In this document: piece after piece, positions 48,165 to 59,470 of the stretch
Layout: every line of letters starts with the position of its first letter
Numbering within the stretch: the first letter of the stretch is position 1
From: Dentipellis sp. KUC8613
Lineage: Eukaryota > Basidiomycota > Agaricomycetes > Russulales > Hericiaceae
Reading direction: 5' to 3'
Length of the DNA stretch: 64,000 nucleotides
Assembly (NCBI GenBank): GCA_002286715.1
Contig: NSJX01000016.1
Span: 442,030 to 506,029, forward strand
Translations under genes and position numbers: made by a program
The notes under the pieces: model-generated
The model's input: the letters and a program-made list of their open reading frames with translations, nothing else
The model's database searches: none
Told to the model about the DNA's origin: nothing

Positions 48165-51100
48165 ATGAAATTTGCACGGTACGTGTTCCCCGTGGACATT
48201 TTACTGTGTGAAGTTGACTATTTTGCTTGTAGATACCTGGACGATGCACAGGTGAGTGTTCCGTCACGGCACAGCCGTCCCAGGCCTCGCGATAACGTGT
48301 CGTGTGCAGACTCCAGAATGGAAAAGGGCCTACATGTATGCGCCTGTATATTTACTTCACCATGCAGAATTGACGCAGCTCTATGGCAGTGATTACCGCG
48401 GCCTAAAGAAGCGCATCACCGCTGTCCGCCGCTCGCTAGAAGGCCAAGCCCAAACAGGCCATCAAGAATCCTCCGACGAGAAGCCTCTCGCAGAGCCCAC
48501 GCGTGTAGACATCTCCGACACCTCTACCGAGCGCGAACCCTCGCAGGAAGGTGGTGGTGAAGAGAGTAGCGGGGACGACGATGACGGTGCGCCGGAGGAA
48601 GGCCCCAACCCTCACCCTCACGCCGAGACTTCAGGGAGCGGGACGCTTGCGGACCGCATAGACCGCGAGCTGGAGCTTGCAGAGAAGATGGAGAGGTTGG
48701 AGGGCGAGGAGTTGCCCAGGTTGGAGTCGTCTATGCCGACGCTGCCTCGGAGAGATTCCGCCACGGTGAGCATTGTTCGTTGTTTCTCATCGCATACATG
48801 CGTAATTTTGACTTCATTTCGGTGATGATAGGTCACGTTCCCGCCTGGTGATGCGCCCGCTGAGCAGCAGGCTCCTGCGCAACCTACGCCTTCAAGTGCA
48901 GTTGCGACAGGTACACCTTCACGTCGCTTCGGAAACATACGCCGTCGCGTTTCCACCATCCAATGTAAGCCTTTGATTGATTTCGTGCGCATATATTCAC
49001 CAAGCTCACCGCGATCCGTGCAGCACACATGAGCTCCGCAACACTACCGTCCGCAAACGAACCGATAACCTTAGATAGGCTTCTGGAGGGCATGTCGCCT
49101 GTGCACCTTGCGTTCTTCGACAAGCTCGATCGCGAGCTCTTGAAGATCGAGTCATTCTATCTTGCGCGAGAGCAGGAGGCCCGCGAGCGCAGCGCAGCGC
49201 TCATGCAGCAGCTCGCGGAACTGAAAGATCACCGGCGCGTATTCTATGTACGTCCCCCTTGCTCACACTACTACGCCAAAAATCAGGCTTCATGGTGCTT
49301 CATCTGTCGCCCAGGAAGCACACCCCGAAGACCACCATCCTTGGTCAATACCCTTCCTCCCGGGCCCTTCGAACCCGACCTCTAGACACATCCGCAGGGC
49401 CCTCCACCACCGTCCACGCATCCATGTACGTCGCCCCCCTGGTTCGCAAACCCAAGAACGTGGCAAAGAACCCGAGAGGGATGACGAAAAAGCGCATACC
49501 GGTGCGGTTGCTGGGAACACGGGCTTGGGGAATGGTTCAGGACAGGGTGTGATGAAACATCAGAACGGGTCGGCGAGTCCGAGGCAGAGATTCGACCCGG
49601 AAGATTATCAGTATGCGAGGAAGAAGCTGAAGAAGGCGGTCTTAGAGTTCTATCGGTGTGTGTTTTTATTCTCTGTGAACACTGGAAAGGCGGACTGAGG
49701 TTTGGCAGTGGCTTGGAGGTGCTAAATAATTATCGGGTGAGTAGCAGGAAGACTTCGTGAGAGGATTGGGCTGGTATTGAACGCTTCGCTAGATCCTCAA
49801 TCTGACCGGGTTCCGCAAGGCCCTGAAGAAATTCGAAAAGCTCACGGGCACTCCGGTCCAAGGACCGTACATGAAAGAAAAGGTGCGCATAATAACTTAT
49901 CAGTGTGAAGTAACAAGCTCATATCTGCTGCACAGGTTGAACCGTGTGCGTTTGCGTCGGGAGAAATCATCCAAGAAATAGTCAAGGAGATGGAGGAACA
50001 ATTCGCCGCGCGCTTCAGTACGTGCTGTTCTGCTTTTCGCTTCGCCGTGTCTGAGTGTCGTAATTTTAGCCCGAGGCGATAAGAAGCGTGCTCTTGTTCG
50101 CTTACGCGCCGGTTCGCAACACAAGACGCACCACTTCAGCACTTTCCGCACCGGATTCGCACTGGGCCTCGCGATTCCCGCTTTGGTGGACGGTATCGTC
50201 CGAAGTAGGTTCTTACTTTCTTCTCTCGAACTATGTGTATACCAATCGCTTCCCTAGGTTTCCAACCACACACGAGGGCCGCGCTTCCGGGCTGGGACAG
50301 CCTTCTCTTTATCTACTCGATCATTTTGGTTCCATCACTGTTTTCATTTCTCGTTGGGTTGAATTTGTTGGTCTGGAATAGAGCCAGGATTAATTATGTG
50401 TTTATATTCGGTCTGTATCTTTCCCACTTTACGACTGTTCAGCGACTGATTCAAGGTTCACAGAATTGGATATCAGGACACGGCTGGATCACCGTGAATA
50501 CTTCGAGGTACAGGAAACCTGTCTGCTTTTTCAGTGTTCGCTCATTGTCGTATCGTGTAGATTCCCGCTGTCGTGCTTGCAACATTATGCTATTCCTTCT
50601 GGCTCTCCTTCGCCCGGGTCGGGGACCCACACATTGCACCCACGACCTGGCCACTCATATGGCTGCTCTTCGTCGCGGGGCTGCTGATCAACCCGCTGCC
50701 TATCCTGTTTAGAGAAAGCAGATGGTGGCTGATCCGCAATGTGGCGAGATTGCTGACGAGCGGGACCCATCGTGTCGAGGTAAGAATCTGGGCAGCCAAT
50801 GTGTAGCTTGATGGATTCACTGACTGAACCGAACGTCGCCGTAGTTCACAGATTTCTGGATGGGGTACGTTCTTGCTGCTGTGTATGCTTACCTGGACCT
50901 GACTGTTGCTGACCAATTCGCAGCGACCAGTTCTGTTCCTTCCTCTTCACCATGAGCAACCTCTACTTTTTCGCCTGCGCATACCACGTCGGCTTTTCCA
51001 ACAATCCATTTGCTACCTGTACTACCCCGCGGCGATGGGGCGTCCCATTCGTCCTCGCATCACTACCCCTGTTTACGCGTCTCGTGCAGAGTATACGACG

Positions 51101-51951
51101 TTGGTTTGATTCTCGGCTGATCACACATTTGATTAACGTGAGCGTCCTTTATTCCCCCGAGCTGTCGGCGGAAGACTGACATTTTCCGATGACAGGGGGG
51201 TAAATATGGCGCCGGCATCATGTATTATCTATGCTATTTTATTTGGAGGCACAATGGTGAGAGTGGCGTTCTCGCTTCACAGTCTGAGGGCGGCAAAGCT
51301 GATAGTCCTGCAGGAGCCGCAGACCGCGGTGCTAGCTTTGCATTTTTCTGTCTCTTTGGGACTATCTACGCGATCTATGCTTCATCTTGGGTACGTCTCC
51401 CTTGCTGCCATTCGCTTCGCATGTTGCTAACAGCTAGAGCAGGACTTTCTAATGGATTGGTCGTTACTGCGGCCACACGCCAAATACCCTCTTTTACGCT
51501 CAGAGCTTGTATATTCCAGCTATATACCCGTGCGTCGCAGTCCCCATTTCCTGACGCCTCGTCTAACATCTTCGGCAGCTATACTACTTCGCCATCATAT
51601 CAAACGTCTTAATACGCTTCATCTGGGTCATCTACATCCCCACCAAAGGTCCCAGCTTCCCTCTGCGCACCTGGATCGCAGCGATGCTTGAGATCCTGCG
51701 TCGCTGGCAATGGAATTTCTGTCCGTACCCGCACCCCTCTTTGTTTTCCTTCTCTTTCTTTCAGCGCTTAATGCTTTGCTGACCCGCGCTTCGCAGATCG
51801 TCTGGAGAACGAACACATGGGTAACATGGATCAATACCGCGTCACGCGCGAGGTGCCGCTGCCATACTCGTTCGATGATGTCGGGCACGAGTCAGATGGC
51901 GAAGAGGACGGGGAGGTCGAGCGCGACCTCACTGTTTCCGCCAAAAAATGA
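48165..51951 (+). CDS. SYG1: SPX-EXS phosphate exporter, Syg1/XPR1 family, 898 aa
   Basis: Twenty exons: 48165-48178, 48233-48251, 48310-48335, 48390-48765, 48832-48964, 49024-49247, 49315-49655, 49709-49736, 49793-49882, 49936-50017, 50070-50204, 50258-50410, 50464-50507, 50561-50779, 50845-50864, 50924-51137, 51196-51390, 51443-51529, 51579-51720, 51797-51951. The SPX domain (residues 1 to about 440) starts MKFARYLDDAQTPEWKRAYI and ends with LTGFRKALKKFEKLTG; Lys residues there bind inositol pyrophosphates. Two disordered inserts split it (about 50-185 and 265-350). Membrane helices begin at about 460. The EXS domain has FELDIRTRLDHREYFE, FTMSNLYFFACAY, WDFLMDWSLL and NFYRLENEHMGNMDQYRVTR. 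Expected role: phosphate efflux and sensing at the plasma membrane or Golgi. An acidic tail ends SAKK. Confidence 0.94.
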
Positions 51952-52199
51952 CCGTGCACCAGAAACCCCTCGTATTACTAGGATTTCCTGCTACATATTG
52001 AGCCGAATTATGGCTCTGTAGTCAGAGGAGGCCAGCTTTCAGTACTAGTCGGAATCAGATAGATTTGACTCCGTCATCGAGGTTCTGGAAGCTGACCACG
52101 ATGGGCTTGCTCAGAGTGAAATGTCTCGACAGGTACGTCGAGAGAAGAAAGGATACCGCCGAAAATGAAGATTATAGAAGAGGGTATATAAGAGCTAAA

Positions 52200-55100
52200 T
52201 TACTTCATCGTCGCCGCAATCGCCTCCAGCTCTCTCGCAATCAACGAGTTCGGACACGACTGCTTCAGTTGCCTACATACCCATCAGCATCCTCTTTCAT
52301 GGCAAGACATCAAAAAGAAGAAACTCACTCAAGCTTGGCCTTATCCCCCCTCTCCTTGCACTCCTTGCCCGCCATCCGCCACTCCCCACATTCGACATAC
52401 AGGTCCACGCGTTTGTGCGCATCACACCGCGCGACGTAGCTCGAGGCTTCCTTCTGGTGGCCCTTCTCGACTAGGTGGCGCACGAAGGCCTCGAAACCAA
52501 TGGGGCTGCGCCCGCGCTTCGACTGTGAGAATGCCTCGAGCCCTTCGAAGTCGCGTGTCGAGGTGAGCGCGTGCAGTTTGAGGTACCAGAACCTACGGCC
52601 CGAAAATGTGAGCTAGGAGAGGAAAGGGGGAAGGAAGACACGCACCGTTTATCGGGGACCTTGAAATCAGACTTGAGTTTGTCCGCCTTCTTGGCCATGC
52701 CGTTCACGAGGCACTTCGTGATCGTGTCGTTGACGCTCAAACCGAAGAATGGGATCTTATTGTCCGTCTCTTTCTCGAGCTGTTGTTGGAACGCGAGCAG
52801 GCGCCCGTAGTCGTCCATCATCTGGGGGAAATGCGGGTTGTCAGCGCGAAGCTGCATATGTAGGAAGTATATAGGAAGACATACCTTCGCCTCGAACGAC
52901 CGGTCTTTATCTTCAGAAAAGAATTTCTGTGCTGCCTTTACTGAAGTGATCTTTGCAGTTGGATCCTACACACCGTGACACTCAATGAGACATGGAAGAT
53001 GTACGGCTCCACAAGACGACTTACCTGCATCCGGCTCGCCTCCTCAAGCGACAGTACAGCACTCTCGACGCGCCGGTCATCAGAGTAGTAGAAGTCCCGC
53101 AGCATCTCCCGGTTCTGCTCACGCGCATACACCTGCAGCAGCTTGCTAGCGGGAGCCAACGATTCACCTCCATCCTCGATGAGACGGAAAAATTCGCCGA
53201 GCGGGAGGCGGTTGTATAGGTGCAGAAGGACGTGGTAAACTGTGCTTTGGATAAGCAAGAGGCCATCAGAGCTTTGGGAGAATCATTCCCTACCAAGATC
53301 GGTGTCTCCGCTATCGACCGCTTTCCGCAGAGCGAGCCGATCTTCTTTCATAGAAAGCAGCAATGGAACCTGGTCTGAAGCTCTCGCCTCGTGGTCCAAT
53401 AGCTGCAGCCGCGCATATCAGCAACGTTCACGGCACATTGGAACTCGCGACGAAACTTACCATCGTCGCCAGCCCAGCCCTCCCGACCTCCCACGCGCGC
53501 TTCGCAATATCTGCATAGCTCACCCCAGGCCCGCCGAGCTTCTCAAACTTCTCTACAATACTCCGACATACCTCCTCATCGTTACTCAGTTCCGCATCTT
53601 TCCCAGTGCCTGTCGTCGAAGGCTTCGATTTGAGAATTTTCGCGGACGCCCAGTGTTTGAGGACGGGGTCTGGCGGGAGGGAGAGGAAGGCGGAAACACG
53701 GAGGGCGAGGAGGTGGAGATTGCGGGAAGTGAGGCGGGAGATGAGGTGTGATGGGGAAAGGTGCATATATCTGTTCAAACGTAAGACGTGTTGTGAAAAG
53801 GTCTAGGAGAATCCATACTGGGAATATGTAATTGGGATACCGATTTCGTAGAATCGGACTGCATTGAGGACCTTCAATGTTTGGCCCATGTTGATAAAGT
53901 CGGTAGGGTCGTGGAGGTCCAGGAAACCCTTCCCGAACTTCGCAGCCTGCCGTATTGTGAGGTTAAGAACCAAGACGAGGTGTGCGCATACATACGTTAA
54001 GAAGCTTGCGCTGCCATGTGGGTTCCCATTCATGACCGGCAGCATCGATGATTTCGTCTACTGCACGAGCCAGGTCTGGACGAATGCTACGGATATTCTC
54101 GTCGGCTTTTGGGGAACGTTGGTTGAAGTTTTCCCATGCATCGAAGAGGATTGCAGAAGGCGACGTAGAGCCGGGTCGGAATACTGATACGGACGAGGGC
54201 GGGACTTTCTGAACGAAATCGCATACATCAGGACCAATGATGCGCACACCGTCGATCTCCGTGATAGCGAAAATCGACCCCGTATAGAAATACCTATTGC
54301 AGTGTCAGACAATGGCTTCCACCATTTCATGCACGCGCTTACTGTAATGTGTCGCCAAAGGGGCCCACCAGCAAGGCAAACGAATCCCATGTTACTAGGA
54401 TGGCATCGTTGCCACACCATTCGACCTGCTTCACATCGCCCTCTGCCCCAGGTGCAGTAGTCGTGTCGAATTCTGCAAGGTTTCTTTGGAAGTCCGTCGA
54501 CACGACCCAAAGCGTGCCCGAAAAGGTCAGTAGTGCCAGAGATTTCCCATTAGGTGACGGTGTGACGTGTGTGAACGGCCCGCGAGACAGGCGCTGGTCG
54601 ACAGATTCCAGGTTGTCGACGCTGAGGATAGTGGAGTCGATGGAGAGCAGCACTTCGACATGCCGGGAGATGGTGAAATCCGGTGGTATGACAGCCCATG
54701 AATGTGGGGGCTCGGTCAACCCTATCTTCGTTCGTCAGCTTGCCTTCTGCAATGAATGGAAAAGGAGGCACCTGGATCGGCAAGCGTCAGAGGCTTCCCG
54801 CCTTGCCATCCCTTGACCTCAAGCAGATGCAATGACCCAGTCATGGCGACCAGTCCACCCTCATGTATGCGCGCTTCAATGATGCCAACTTCCGCAGCCT
54901 CAGAGCCAAGTGAGAATTGTTCATAGTCTCCCTGTAGATCGTAGATTCGGTAGACACCCTCCTCGTTCAGGACTACAAGTCGCTCATCGCCTGTCCAGCC
55001 GAACCGGATGATCTTGCCTTGGTCCCACTGTCAAGTCGCGTCAGTACGTCTTCTGCGAGCATAGTAGCGTAATATCCACACTGAACATCAACAGTCCTTC

Positions 55101-55388
55101 TCCTGCTGGTGAGAATATCTGGACCTGCGCCTTCGCAAACACAGGCGTCGCGCGCCCGAGCGCAATCAACTTGGTATTATCCCGCATGAGCGCTATTGTC
55201 CCACAGTCAGAACAAACATATCGTGAGACGGTAACTAACACACCTATAGGTCCTCCATACCGACAGCCGGCGACAAAGCAGTCCGAGAGATTGGGCAACT
55301 TGCCATGAATTGTGTAGACCTGCTGCCGCCGGTAGAAGACATTACTGTCTTGCATGGCCTCCCATGAGGCAGTCGGATGGTCCGTCAT
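52200..55388 (-). CDS. VPS16: Vacuolar sorting protein Vps16 (HOPS/CORVET core), 848 aa
   Basis: Thirteen exons: 55388-55244, 55192-55080, 55027-54772, 54721-54343, 54293-53996, 53946-53819, 53770-53461, 53402-53294, 53239-53025, 52965-52885, 52821-52646, 52592-52329, 52272-52200. Residues 1 to about 400 are the Vps16_N beta-propeller ([53 protein letters not shown]). The helical Vps16_C follows ([80 protein letters not shown]). Length matches human (839) and yeast (798). It acts in membrane tethering at late endosomes and vacuole. For exon 11 the ATG-ATG acceptor (63-base intron) was preferred to a 33-base alternative. A leader intron lies at 55390-55447, one base before the start codon. Confidence 0.94.
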
Positions 55389-55871
55389 CCTGCACCATAG
55401 AGCAACAGTCTAAGTAGCCCGTCAACGTGTATGAAAGCAACACGCACCTGGGCTATGAAACTGTTCACGACTTGAAGCTGCTGAGCGCGTCCGACACGCC
55501 GCGCATACACCTCAAGCGCCCGTATCGGCAAACGCCGAATGGCAGCTTGGACAGATAGGCGCTCGTCGATTTCCTTTCCCGTTGACACTCCTCGTCATAC
55601 CTTTCTGCTCCTCCTTCGAATGATGACCACAAGGACTTATAAAGAGCGCATCCACATGGATCCCCTTGCTCTCCACAGCGAGAAGCTTACTCACTGCTGA
55701 CTTTGCGAGATCAGCCACCTTGTAAGCCGCACCATGACGTCGGCGTTTGCTTCTGCAGTTTATGTGCAGGTCTTATAAGTGGCCTCAGACGTTGTGCGCG
55801 TCCAATAACACTACCTCGCTGAGTTCCCTCCTATCTTTTTTCTCTCACATATACTAGAGCCATATACTGCC
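55389..55871. other. Divergent intergenic region with Vps16 leader intron
   Basis: 483 bases. On the minus strand a probable non-coding first exon of VPS16 ends at 55448 and is joined over a gtgcgt/gtgcag intron (55390-55447). A short frame at 55512-55718 minus does not splice into any conserved product. A pyrimidine-rich stretch with a TATACT-like element precedes the SDR start at 55872. Confidence 0.5.
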
Positions 55872-56938
55872 ATGAGCAACAACGCGCAATTAACCGCCAA
55901 GAGTCTTTTCAATGTCGAGGACTGGGTCTGCGTCGTCTCCGGCGGCGGCACCGGCATCGGCCTTATGATCACGCAGGCATACGCAAACAACGGCGCGCGG
56001 GTCTACATTCTCGGCCGCAGAGAAGACGTGTTGAAGAAGACTGCGGAAACGTACGGAGCGAAGCTGGCGAACCCGCGCGGCAAGATTATCCCCGTCGTGT
56101 GCGATATCACGGACAAAGCGTCGCTGGGACAAGCCGTGCAGACGGTCCGGCAGAGCGAGGATCACGTCGACGTGTTGGTGAATAATTCGGGAGTTACGAG
56201 GGGCGAGAGCGATTTCTCGAAGGGGGACCAGGACGCCACTGCACTCGCCCGAGAACTCTGGAATGAGAAGCAGAGCGATTGGGAGGACGTGTACCGGACG
56301 AACGTTATTGGGTATCGTATTTTCAATTTTTCAACATTCAGGGACATTGGCTTACCTCCAATTTCTCTCCAGACATTTCTTCACCGCCGTTGCGTTCCTC
56401 CCGCTTCTCGCGCAGACGGCCAACTTCCAGGCGGGCCACACCGGCTGCGTTATCAATGTCACCTCTGTTGCCGGTATCTCAGGCGATTCCCTTGGCCACA
56501 TCTCCTATAACGTCTCCAAGGGCGCCGCAATTCAGCTCAGCAACACACTGGCACAGGAATTTCGGCGCCAGGCTGTTCAAGTGCGCGTGAACAACATCGC
56601 GCCAGGTTACTTCCCGACCGAGATGCTCAGTGAGTGCCCTCCTACAGGTGTGTTTCAAGTCGTGGTGCTGATGCAGATGGGGTGGATTGCAGCGCAGGAG
56701 TCGGACGAGCGTAATAAGTCTCGGATTGCGGATCCGGACTTCGGTCGCAAGTTTGGGATTCCAGCGGGGCGCGCCGGGTGTGACAAGGATATGGCACAAG
56801 CGGCGCTGCTGCTTGCATGCAATGAATATGCTTACGGAGAGGTAGCTGCCTTCCGTACATCCTATCCGCGTACACCACTGACGTCTCACGTCGCAGACTC
56901 TCATCATCGATGGAGGTTTCTTGTTGGAGCACCCTTAG
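55872..56938 (+). CDS. Short-chain dehydrogenase/reductase, 295 aa
   Basis: Exons 55872-56311, 56373-56629, 56693-56841 and 56897-56938 give 295 residues. The classical SDR features are present: cofactor loop SGGGTGIG (23-30), ILGRRED after beta-2 (the Arg favours NADP(H)), LVNNSGVTRG, catalytic Ser178 in INVTSVAG, Tyr192 and Lys196 in SYNVSKGA, NNIAPGYFPTEM, and the C-terminal LIIDGGFLLEHP. The substrate is not deducible; related fungal enzymes are general carbonyl or polyol reductases. Each intron closes in frame, and the last exon is only 14 codons. Confidence 0.92.
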
Positions 56939-57604
56939 AACGCCGCAGGCATGTCTCCTCTAGATCTGGATTTCCATATGTTAGAGTTTGCAGCAGGATA
57001 AGACTGTATTTCTAGCCTTTCGTGTATACGTAGATGGACTACGCTGTATCCTACTATCATACACGCCGCGCGATTGCAGAGAACAACAGTCCAGTCCATG
57101 ATAAAATGAAACATACATCGCACGCCAATTTCCATCCATGTGGGAGTAGAACGAATCTCGTACACGCATGCTGCGGCAGAAAAACACACCAAGGTCTTGA
57201 AAAGCACAATTCAGAAGCAGTCGCAAACACCGACCCGGGAACGGGTCGGCAGGAATAGTAATCGCATATGAACGAAGACGAGAGGTACAATAGGGTATGA
57301 GAAGACATAAGTGCACGGGCAGGCGCGTCCGAGTGCGGCTCGGACGCGTGGCCCCAAATGAGTGTCAACCAAGGGAGCGGGATGTAAATGGAGTGTGGAT
57401 GTGGATGTGGCAGAATGAGATCGGTCGTGGTCCAAATAAGTAAACATATATGTAACAGCGCTCCGCCCGAGAAGCAGGGGAGTAAGCTAACTGGAACATC
57501 AGAATCAGCCACGGGAAGATGGGAGGGGGAAGGAAAGAGACGCACATAGGAAGCATAAGTTAGCCAGTGGGTCCAGATAGCAAGGGATAGCGTCAGCCGA
57601 GTCG
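56939..57604. other. Intergenic region between convergent genes
   Basis: 666 bases, presumably two 3' UTRs. Nothing else recognised. Confidence 0.5.
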
Positions 57605-59470
57605 TCAATATATCCTAATGGGCACGCGTGCCCGCATGTCGTCCTGTCCGAAAAGCACAGAAACCTCGAGGTAATACTGCACATCCGACACCGATTCAGC
57701 CCCCTCACCCGCATTCTAAATGACAGGTGAAACACACCTTGATACTGAGGCCTGCCCAATTCACATTTGGCAACATGCCCTTGTTGAGCTGCATCTTGCC
57801 TTTATACAGACCGTCGGGGAGCGACTTCTGTGAATGCAGCGATGGGTGCCCGCTCTGGTCCGTATGTTGCCTCGGGCGCTTCGGGAACCCAATTGACACG
57901 TCCGTATGTAATATACGTGAGTCCGTGATGACGGTCGGCAGCTCAGGCAGCGGCTTGTCCTTGGCCGGGGGTGGAGGCGGCATGGTGGAGTGCGGAGGCT
58001 CGTCGCCGTGCGGCCGGGGGGTACGGAGCAGGATCGGCGGCGCACTGCGCACAACACGCGTGAACAGCTTGTTGCGCCGCGGGATGTACAGGCTCGACGT
58101 CGCCTGTGAATCCGACTCCTCGCTCACGGAGCCTGGGGGCGTGCCCGGCGTGGACGAGGACGAGGAAGACGCGGATATACGCGACGATGAGGACAGCGAG
58201 ATAGAACTTGGCGCGGCTGCCTGCGAGGGGTTGATGGTGACCTGCCGGAAGAGCGAGACGGTGATTGTCGCGTCGCTCGCAATTTCGCGTGCGAGCGAGG
58301 GCGACTTGGGCGTCGTGGAGAACACGACGAAGTACGCGATCGCGCCTGAGCGCGGGAAATGTGATGGGCTCGGCAGCGTGACCTGTGTTTGATTCTCAGA
58401 CAGGCGCAACGCGGGCGATACGGGGCGGGGCGGGGTGGTACTTACGGCACACTGGATGGGGATCGGTCGGTCCGACCGGAGGGGGATCTCAAGCCACGAT
58501 TCAGGCTCATTGGAGAGCCCGTCGAGCGAGAGGAAGTCGCTGTCCGGTTGGAACAATATCGGGATTTCGAGGCTGCTCGAGAATTGACGCGTGAGCAATG
58601 GTTCTGCAGGACAGCGGAGTGACGCTTACATGTCGCGGCTCTCCGACTCGTCCTGAGGTTCCCATATCGCGATGATTTTGTACGACACCTCTGCGCGCTC
58701 TGCATATGCGCGCCCGCGCACACCACCCTCGCTGACACTAGAAGACGAGAATGTCGGTGGCATCTCCTCCCCGGGTCGCTCCCCACGCGGGATGTCAAAG
58801 GTAAAGGAATGCGCGCGTTTTTGAGCCGACCCCATGGTCGGCAGGCTGCCCTTGCGCGGGATGGCAGATTTCCCGGAGCGGGAGTCGTGACGGCGCACGG
58901 TGGCAGAGATAGCGCCGCGCAGAGTCGCGGACAGCGGACTCGCAGTCTCACTGGCGGATGCGAAGTTGATGGACGAAGAGTAGAAGACGTGACGGTACTG
59001 TGGGGCGGGCGTGCCCTGGTGGACTTGGACGTTGGGAGATATGTACATGAAAGCCCCTTCAAACTGGCTGCACGCGTCAGGGTGATTCAATTCACATAAC
59101 ATCGGAGGACGCACATATACGAGAAACCGCCCTGCTGTTGAAGTCACTTGTGGGGTGAGGGCAATTGTGCCCCCTACGCGGTCGTTATCGCCGTAAACAG
59201 GTAGTGCGCGGAAGTTGGCGTCTTGACCCTCCCATCGTGTCATCTTGACGGAGGGACTCCGTATGCTGACTTGCATCTTCTGGGAACTGTTGCGAGCCTC
59301 GTGTCACGGCGTGCCACGGCCAACGTGAGTTCCAATGCTCACCGAAAGACAGATTCATGGGGGTAATCGAGCTTCTCGACAGCTGCAACAGGCGTGAAGC
59401 TAGACGGCGCGTGACTGAGGTCATTACCGCTGCCGGGCTCGATGCGCAGACGGGGTTTACGATGAAGCAT
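57605..59470 (-). CDS. Arrestin-like protein, 525 aa
   Basis: Exons 59470-59343, 59286-59115, 59063-58630, 58572-58446, 58382-57738 and 57676-57605 give 525 residues. Beta-rich segments in arrestin order are visible: VSIRSPSVKMTRWEGQDANF, VGGTIALTPQVTSTAGRFLV, FEGAFMYISPNVQVHQG, AHSFTFDIPRGERPGEEMPP, GRAYAERAEVSYKIIAIW, and later SHFPRSGAIAYFVVFSTTPK, DATITVSLFRQVTI, LNKGMLPNVNWAGLSIK, YYLEVSVLFGQD. The C-half carries Ser- and Pro-rich inserts (PPPPPAKDKPLPELP). Fungal alpha-arrestins (ART/Rog3 type) recruit ubiquitin ligase to membrane transporters; no PPxY site was clearly seen, so the role is inferred. The fourth acceptor is a tandem NAG (gag|cag). An upstream in-frame ATG (59605) exists. 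Confidence 0.85.

Noticed and set aside
49248..49286. 39-base intron option in the SPX-EXS gene
   Set aside because: Using the first acceptor leads to a stop codon in the next exon; the acceptor at 49314 keeps the SPX domain open.
52852..52884. 33-base intron option before exon 11 of VPS16
   Set aside because: Shorter than any other intron here; the next acceptor gives a 63-base intron and restores the conserved [13 protein letters not shown] join.
55512..55718. 68-codon frame upstream of VPS16 on the minus strand
   Set aside because: It does not splice in frame to the next helical frame; the joins need a 13-base intron. The region is better explained as VPS16 leader sequence.
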